Below, piece by piece: positions 58,676-64,000 of a stretch of DNA of 64,000 bases. The notes under the pieces were generated by a model. That model saw only the letters and a program-made list of their open reading frames with translations, was not told where the DNA came from and did no database searches. This DNA is from CAADGU01 sp964581605 (GTDB taxonomy: Bacteria > Chloroflexota > Anaerolineae > Promineifilales > Promineifilaceae). The number at the start of each line of letters is the position of its first letter. Within the stretch, counting starts at the first letter, position 1. The stretch is taken from NCBI GenBank assembly GCA_964581605.1, contig CAZOPF010000008.1:27183-91182 (forward strand), written 5' to 3'. A program made the position numbers and the translations under genes.

Positions 58676-59746
58676 ATGACTGAAATTACCACCCTCCCCA
58701 CATGGCCACGCCTGGGCATTCGCCGGGTGGTAGTGGTGGCGCTGCTGGCAGGATTGGCAGGGGCGTTTTTACTCAGCCTGACGTTAGGGTCGGTCAAAAT
58801 TCCGCTGCGTGACATCCTGACCATTCTGGCGGGTGGTGAACCGGCGCGGGCGACGTGGACGACCATTGTGTGGCAGTTCCGCTTGCCCAAGGCGCTCACG
58901 GCCGTACTCGCCGGCGCTGCCCTCTCCGTCAGTGGGCTGCAAATGCAAACACTGTTTCGCAATCCATTGGCCGGGCCGTCGGTGTTAGGCGTCAATGCTG
59001 GCGCCAGCCTGGGCGTGGCGCTGGTGGTGCTGGCGACGGGCGTGGTGGGGGCCAATCTGCTGGCCGGGCTGGGCATACCGGGTGACTTGGGCATTGTGGT
59101 GGCGGCCAGCCTGGGGGCGGGGCTGGTGTTGGCGTTGGTGCTGGCTTTTGCCCGCCGTGTGGAGACGATGACGCTGCTCATTTTGGGGCTGCTGTTTAGT
59201 TATGGCGTCAGCGCCCTGGTTAGCGTGTTGCTTTACTTCGCCATTCCTGAGCGCATCCAGGCCTACATTTCCTGGACGTATGGCAGTTTTGGCGGGGTAA
59301 CGTGGAGCCAGATGCGGTTGATGCTGCCGATTATTTTGGCCGGGCTGCTGCTGGCGGGGGTATTGGCAAAATCGCTGAACGCGCTACTGCTTGGCGAAAA
59401 TTATGCCCAGACGGTGGGGTTGGATACGCGGCGGGCGCGCTGGTGGGTGGTGCTGAGTACGGCCGTGCTTTCCGCTACCGTCACCGTCTTTTGTGGCCCC
59501 ATCATCTTCCTGGATGTGGCCGTGCCCCACCTGTGCCGTGCTTTGTTTCACACCTCTGACCATCGGGTTCTGATACCAACCTGTATTCTCTTGGGGGCGA
59601 CCATTGCCCTGCTGGCCGATCTGATTGCCCAACTACCAGGCAACCAGTTGGTACTGCCGCTCAATTCGGTGATGGCCCTCATCGGCGTGCCGGTGGTCAT
59701 GTGGGTAATTTTGCGGCGCGGGGTGACGATGGCGGGCAGCGGATAA
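58676..59746 (+). CDS. btuC: BtuC/FecCD-family ABC transporter permease
   Basis: A 356-residue permease with about ten helices: RLPKALTAVLAGAALSVSGL, QMQTLFRNPLAGPSVLGVNA and GASLG (the family signature), YISWTYGSFGGVTWSQMRLM and CGPIIFLDVAVPHLCRALFH. It forms the cobalamin or siderophore channel with the ATPase that follows. ATG 58676 is chosen: the open frame upstream runs through repeat sequence and is not a membrane-protein start. No Shine-Dalgarno sequence is visible, because the repeat hairpin occupies its place; translation may depend on how that hairpin folds. Confidence 0.92.
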   Translation: MTEITTLPTWPRLGIRRVVVVALLAGLAGAFLLSLTLGSVKIPLRDILTILAGGEPARATWTTIVWQFRLPKALTAVLAGAALSVSGLQMQTLFRNPLAGPSVLGVNAGASLGVALVVLATGVVGANLLAGLGIPGDLGIVVAASLGAGLVLALVLAFARRVETMTLLILGLLFSYGVSALVSVLLYFAIPERIQAYISWTYGSFGGVTWSQMRLMLPIILAGLLLAGVLAKSLNALLLGENYAQTVGLDTRRARWWVVLSTAVLSATVTVFCGPIIFLDVAVPHLCRALFHTSDHRVLIPTCILLGATIALLADLIAQLPGNQLVLPLNSVMALIGVPVVMWVILRRGVTMAGSG

Positions 59747-59756
59747 GGAGCGAATA

Positions 59757-60608
59757 ATGAAATCAATTTTGCAAACCGACACACTGGTAATTGGTTATAA
59801 GCAGAATGGCACGAGCCGTGTAGTGGCTGAGGGCATAAATGCCTCCTTACAAAAAGGGGAACTGGTCTGCCTGTTGGGGCCGAATGGGGCGGGCAAGTCT
59901 ACGCTGTTGCGCACGTTGGCGGGCATGCAACGGCCGTTGCGCGGTACAGTCCATCTCGGTCAGCAGAACATTCACCAACTGGATGCCCGTACCATTGCCC
60001 GGCAAGTCAGTGTGGTGCTGACAGAGCGGGTGAGTGTGGGCATGCTGACGGCGTATGCACTGGTGGCATTGGGGCGGCACCCCTACACCAGTTGGACGGG
60101 CCAGTTAACGGCCGTAGATGAAGAAGTGGTGCAGAGGGCGCTGACGGCCGTGTCCGCCGCCCATTTGGCCCCCCGTTTGGTGCATGAACTCAGCGATGGC
60201 GAACGGCAAAAGGTGATGATCGCCCGNNNNNNNNNNNNNNNNNNNNNNNNNNNNNNNNNNNNNNNNNNNNNNNNNNNNNNNNNNNNNNNNNNNNNNNNNN
60301 NNNNNNNNNNNNNNNNNNNNNNNNNNAGCGCCGGTATTGTCTTTGACGCGCAAACCGGCTCGTTCAAAATTCGGCGACCGGAAACGGGGCACATTGATCT
60401 GGTGGGTGAAGGGTTAGGGGCCATTTGGGCCAGGCGGGCGTTGGAGCGCGAAGGTTTCCAGGTTCACCAGGGGCCAAATGGATCGGGAGTGCAGGTACAA
60501 GTGGTGGCGGGCAACGGCCGTCCGCGCTGGCAGCTTACCCACAATAGCCGAACTACCCAGGTGGACTCTATTCAATCCCTCCTGGCGGAACTGCAAAACG
60601 AAAGTTAA
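59757..60608 (+). CDS. btuD: BtuD/FecE-type ABC ATPase, interrupted by assembly gap
   Basis: The ATPase of the same transporter. Visible before the gap: Walker A GPNGAGKSTLLRTLAG, Q-loop-like region VSVVLTERVSVG and signature ELSDGERQKVMIAR. The gap at 60227-60326 hides Walker B, the D-loop and the H-switch. After it, SAGIVFDAQTGSFKIRRPET and a C-terminal domain of about 90 residues follow. Typical proteins need roughly 80-90 residues between the two sides, so the 100 N are a placeholder shorter than the true gap and the frame across them means little. Stop-to-start distance from btuC is ten bases, in one operon. Confidence 0.88.
   Translation: MKSILQTDTLVIGYKQNGTSRVVAEGINASLQKGELVCLLGPNGAGKSTLLRTLAGMQRPLRGTVHLGQQNIHQLDARTIARQVSVVLTERVSVGMLTAYALVALGRHPYTSWTGQLTAVDEEVVQRALTAVSAAHLAPRLVHELSDGERQKVMIAXXXXXXXXXXXXXXXXXXXXXXXXXXXXXXXXXXSAGIVFDAQTGSFKIRRPETGHIDLVGEGLGAIWARRALEREGFQVHQGPNGSGVQVQVVAGNGRPRWQLTHNSRTTQVDSIQSLLAELQNES
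60227..60326. other. Assembly gap, 100 N
   Basis: Exactly 100 N, the conventional filler for a gap of unknown size, inside the btuD gene. It shows that the sequence is a scaffold. Confidence 0.98.
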
Positions 60609-60732
60609 GCGGCCGGTAGTGTCTCAAAGTTTTTGCTACCCCTTAAGGCTACAACAGATGGAGAAATGAGCGGATAAATTTCCAGAGAGGAGTTCGTTTA
60701 TTTCTTTAATCCGCTGTAGTCATGGCGAAAAA

Positions 60733-60813
60733 CTAATCCATCCAATCCTTACTCAAAGCAATCCACAGTTGGCCATTTGGAAAGGTTAACCCTTGCTCAT
60801 TCGTCTTCTTCAT
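60733..60813 (-). CDS. Very small ORF, 26 codons
   Basis: ATG 60813 is preceded by AAAGGATATTT, a good Shine-Dalgarno sequence, and the frame reads MKKTNEQGLTFPNGQLWIAL then SKDWMD and stops. No homology that I recognise. It lies in the 229-base gap between btuD and the divergent protease gene and could be a real small protein or chance. No Cys or obvious modification motif. Confidence 0.3.
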   Translation of the reverse strand: MKKTNEQGLTFPNGQLWIALSKDWMD

Positions 60814-60837
60814 AAATATCCTTTCTGGAGGTGAAAG

Positions 60838-63800
60838 ATGAGCAAGAAAAAGTTCAGCCTGTGTTGTTTACTGGTATTGTTTTTGCTGGCAACGGCCAAA
60901 TTCGCCCCTACCCGCCGCTCCGCCCATGCCCAACTTTTAACGACAACGTTCGCTGCGCCAGACGCACCCCAGACGGCCGCGCAAATTTACGGCGTAGACG
61001 CGGCGGCTGTCTTTGAGAACAATAATGATATTTACTATTCGTTCTATGGGCACACGGCCGTAGCCCCCGCCCCCGATCAAGACCCTCGCATTCCGCGCCC
61101 GCTCGACCAACCGCAGAACTGGAGCTGGTGGAGCATTGGCGCCGCCGGCGAAGCAGACACCACCACAAAAACCCGCCCCCTGGTCGAGACGGCCGATTAC
61201 GAATGGCAGCCGGATATCGCCTTTTCCCGTGAAGGGTTTGCCCTGGCCGCCTGGGCACGGGAGAGCGAACCAGAATACACCTTTTGTGTAGACCCCTATG
61301 GCAACCCCAACTCTTATCCACAAGTGCGCGGTCATCTGGAAACGGCCGTTCTCCAACCCCAACCCGACGGTGACGTGGAATGGCTGGCCGGCCCCACCAT
61401 TGCCCCCCCAGCCAACACCCCTACCACTTCCCACGTTTACCACTTCCCCTCTGTAGCCATAGATAACAACGGTACTGCGCTGCTGGTGTGGGCTTACACC
61501 ATCGTCAATCACCACCCCGACTGTTCCCGCGACGCCACCGTGCAAATTCTGTCTCGCCGTTGGGATGGCAGTGCCTGGGTAGATGAACAGGGGGTCATGC
61601 CCGCCCATGAAACGCCCTGCAACCCCTTTACCTATGGTTATCTCTTCTTCTCCTGTCCCCACTTCACCGACATTACCTTTACGGCTACGCTGGTAGCAGG
61701 CGGGGCGACGCGCCAACAGGCTGTAGCCGCCTGGAATGATTTTATTGAACCCGCTACCATCTGTTCTGGCCTCTGGCCATTACTATGGCCGAAAGCGGCC
61801 GTCTGGGATGGCAATTCCTGGAGCGCACCGGAGGAAATTCCGGGACGGCCATATCTGACGTGGCTCGGCGGCAATCACCAAAAATTGGGCCTTTCCGCTG
61901 ACCAACACGGTAATGTTCGCCTGCTTTTCCCCATGCTGTACGATACCGATCCCTGTACGCCGCCAGATACTCTTTCCCACACCCGCTATGCCAATTGGGA
62001 TGGGGCCGCCTGGTCTGATGGCCTGGTATTGGCCGAAGGGCACAGCCCGGATATGGCTATGTTGGCGGCAGATACGGCCGTTGGTGTGTACGTAGATGCC
62101 GATGCCCTCAAATGGGCGACGGCCGATACCGATGGCGATTGGACCCCGTCTGGCGATATTACGACCGGCACATTTGTCGGCATGCCCAGCGTGGCGGCCG
62201 TTCACGCCACCGGTGGCGATGCCGCCCGTACCGTTGCTGTCTGGACAGACGGTGGTTCCAATATGCGATTTAGCGAACGGATTGGTGATGGGGGGTGGAG
62301 TACGGCCGTCACCCTGGGCACTGGCGTGGGGCATATTGAACTAGCCGCCCATACCGGCAGCCCCAGTCTGCCCCTTGCCGAATGGAGCTACATCGGCTAC
62401 CTGGCCGCTGATAATGACCTGCACTCCTTTATCGCCGAAGATGACCGAACCGAAATTGTCGGTGTTGGCTCAACGGCCCTGGTCAACATGGTTTTGTTGA
62501 CAGACCCGCAATTTACCATGCCCTTCCCCGATGGTGATGCCCGTTACGAATATGCTAAACAGGATGACCCGGTGGCACGGCAAAACCTGGGCGAATTGGA
62601 TACGGGCGACCCGAACGCGCTGCGAGATTATCTGGCCTGGGCGGTAGAGATGTATCCGGCGGAGCGGTACATGCTCGATCTGGCCGATCACGGCGCGGGC
62701 TGGAAGCAGCTTTGCGAAGATGTAACGGCCGGGGATGATTGGTTGTCGTTGCCGGAATTGCGCGATGCGTTCACGGCCGTGCAGGGCGGCTCTGCCCATT
62801 CCTGGAACATTATCGCTTTCAGCGCCTGCCTGATGGCGCAACTGGAAGTGGCTTACCAGATACGCGACCAGGGAAATATGATGGTCGCCTCCGAGGAGTT
62901 GATGCCCGGTCCCGGCCCCCATTACGATGACCTGATGAACGACCTCATCGCCAACCCCTTCCGCACCGATGGGGCGCAGGCACAGGAGATGGTGACCATT
63001 TTCCAAAACAACTATCTCGGCGGTGCAGGCGACGACGCCCTGGAAACGCTGGCGGCCATTGACCTGGGCCAGGTGGCGGCGCTGGCTGGAAACGTGGACG
63101 ATTTTGCCACCGCTTTGAATGGCTGGCTAACCGATGGCACTGTCCCGCCGGAGACCCTGGTATTGCGCCTGGCTAACATTCAAGCGCAACGCAATACGGC
63201 CGAAGAATTCCCCCACGCACTCTACCAGGCCACCTATTCAGCCGAAGGGTACCGCGACTTAGACCATTTTGCCGAACTGGTGCATGACAGCCTGCTGCCT
63301 GATGACCCCACCACAACGCTGGACGATGTTGTGCGGGCAACGGCCGGCGATGTGCGGGCGACATTGGCGACGGCCGTGCTGCAAAATTTTGCCGACACGG
63401 GCCACCCGGATGCACGCGCCCTTTCCATTTACCTGGAAGGAGCAGAAGCCGCCTGGTTGGCGCACCAGGCCGCTTACGGCGAAACAGAGTTTGGCAGCGA
63501 CATGCCCGCCTGGGGTCAATTTCTGGCGAATCAGGCGGATGAAGGACTGTCGTTTTTGCTGGAGCTAACGGGCGATTCGGCCGACTTGTGGCTGCGGGTG
63601 ACGGAAAATGACGGCGGTGAAATTGGTTTGTTAACGGATGGGGGGACGCGCTGCGACGGCCGTTGTGGAGTCAGCCTGAGTGAGGGTATCTGTTCCCGTT
63701 TTGGCGGCCGCACCTACATTGTCGTGCCAGGGGAAAGTGGGTTGGTGGGCACGGCCAAGGCCCCAACCACTGACTACCAACTCGTCTGGACAATAGATGG

Positions 63801-64000
63801 CAGCCTGCTGCAAATGACGGCCGCTTACAGCCTTACCATCCAGGTGGTGCAATCTGGCGTTATCAGCACCACCCTCTTCAGCGGCAACCTGGACCCCGGC
63901 CAGATCATCAGCGACACCTTCACTTACACCTTGCCCGATCCGCCAACACCAACGCCATCGGCGACGCCACCCTCCCCAACACCAACGCCATCGGCGACGC
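60838..64000 (+). CDS. Clostripain-family (C11) protease, 3' end beyond window
   Basis: The frame stays open from ATG 60838 to the right edge, at least 1054 codons. Signal peptide KKKFSLCCLLVLFLLATAKF; residues about 40-510 form a large beta-rich domain (WDGSAWVDEQG, NWDGAAWSDGLV repeats, probably a propeller); the C11 peptidase domain starts near 515 (EWSYIGYLAADNDLHSFIAE) with catalytic His 618 in LADHGAGWKQL and Cys 664 in FSACLMAQLEVAYQ. The visible end is a Thr-Pro linker, so another domain or anchor follows. Clostripains cut after Arg or Lys and often self-process. GGAGGTGA precedes the ATG. It is exported. Confidence 0.9.
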   Translation, partial: MSKKKFSLCCLLVLFLLATAKFAPTRRSAHAQLLTTTFAAPDAPQTAAQIYGVDAAAVFENNNDIYYSFYGHTAVAPAPDQDPRIPRPLDQPQNWSWWSIGAAGEADTTTKTRPLVETADYEWQPDIAFSREGFALAAWARESEPEYTFCVDPYGNPNSYPQVRGHLETAVLQPQPDGDVEWLAGPTIAPPANTPTTSHVYHFPSVAIDNNGTALLVWAYTIVNHHPDCSRDATVQILSRRWDGSAWVDEQGVMPAHETPCNPFTYGYLFFSCPHFTDITFTATLVAGGATRQQAVAAWNDFIEPATICSGLWPLLWPKAAVWDGNSWSAPEEIPGRPYLTWLGGNHQKLGLSADQHGNVRLLFPMLYDTDPCTPPDTLSHTRYANWDGAAWSDGLVLAEGHSPDMAMLAADTAVGVYVDADALKWATADTDGDWTPSGDITTGTFVGMPSVAAVHATGGDAARTVAVWTDGGSNMRFSERIGDGGWSTAVTLGTGVGHIELAAHTGSPSLPLAEWSYIGYLAADNDLHSFIAEDDRTEIVGVGSTALVNMVLLTDPQFTMPFPDGDARYEYAKQDDPVARQNLGELDTGDPNALRDYLAWAVEMYPAERYMLDLADHGAGWKQLCEDVTAGDDWLSLPELRDAFTAVQGGSAHSWNIIAFSACLMAQLEVAYQIRDQGNMMVASEELMPGPGPHYDDLMNDLIANPFRTDGAQAQEMVTIFQNNYLGGAGDDALETLAAIDLGQVAALAGNVDDFATALNGWLTDGTVPPETLVLRLANIQAQRNTAEEFPHALYQATYSAEGYRDLDHFAELVHDSLLPDDPTTTLDDVVRATAGDVRATLATAVLQNFADTGHPDARALSIYLEGAEAAWLAHQAAYGETEFGSDMPAWGQFLANQADEGLSFLLELTGDSADLWLRVTENDGGEIGLLTDGGTRCDGRCGVSLSEGICSRFGGRTYIVVPGESGLVGTAKAPTTDYQLVWTIDGSLLQMTAAYSLTIQVVQSGVISTTLFSGNLDPGQIISDTFTYTLPDPPTPTPSATPPSPTPTPSAT

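Overview
The window is one scaffold piece, with a 100-base N gap at 60227-60326, from a filamentous-type Chloroflexota bacterium; Anaerolineae or a Promineifilum-like relative is my best guess. The guess rests on gene style: lipoproteins with Val/Glu/Thr-rich stretches after the lipobox, Thr-Pro linkers in secreted proteins, several large multi-pass glycosyltransferase-like proteins (DUF2723, PMT/ArnT-like, YfhO), type Ibeta DAHP synthase, and no outer-membrane machinery. No rRNA, tRNA, CRISPR array, prophage or intact transposase was seen. Coding is dense on both strands and most genes are ordinary chromosomal ones.

Layout. 1-9.1 kb: an unknown partial gene, a 208-bp MITE, an XdhC-like protein, a secreted repeat protein and a DUF2723 membrane protein, all on the minus strand. 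9.2-11.8 kb: hisA, then a convergent aromatic-amino-acid operon (chorismate mutase, DAHP synthase) preceded by a Phe/Tyr-rich leader peptide and an intrinsic terminator, which together look like an attenuator. 11.8-15 kb: a Fur-family regulator with its own palindromic box and an ECF Co/Ni transporter (CbiM-N fusion, CbiQ, CbiO). 15-21 kb: a kinase remnant, the second MITE copy, two lipoproteins, an MFS transporter, and a perfect 301-bp duplication carrying an Flp pilin gene. 21-30 kb: a response regulator, a PMT-like glycosyltransferase, degraded BrnT/BrnA, an M20 peptidase, a WYL regulator, citrate synthase and histidine ammonia-lyase. 30-38 kb: SufE, a rifampicin-phosphotransferase-like enzyme, an FkbM methyltransferase, a LuxR-DUF805 fusion, HigBA and an S9 peptidase. 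38-47 kb: a giant secreted GH16 glucanase under two LacI-type operators, its divergent LacI regulator, a thioesterase, an SDR, a TetR regulator and small genes. 47-56 kb: a YfhO protein with a coding minisatellite, an amino-acid-binding lipoprotein, an Ig/C39/glycoside-hydrolase fusion, a second HigBA, a branched-chain aminotransferase, a nonsense-mutated DUF4258/DUF2283 pair, DinB and SnoaL proteins. 56.8-60.6 kb: a cobalamin riboswitch with terminator controlling btuF-btuC-btuD. 60.8-64 kb: a partial clostripain-family protease.

Two things run through the whole window. First, the palindrome ACGGCCGT occurs about 140 times by hand count (about 2.2 per kb, against one or two expected from composition). 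It lies in all three codon phases and in terminator stems, and is comparable to cyanobacterial HIP1. Second, there are many families of degenerate short tandem repeats (7-8 nt units). They lie between genes, inside operons, inside the riboswitch's variable arm, and in frame inside membrane-protein genes. Several genes also appear to have leaderless promoters, with a -10 box 6-7 nt before the start codon.
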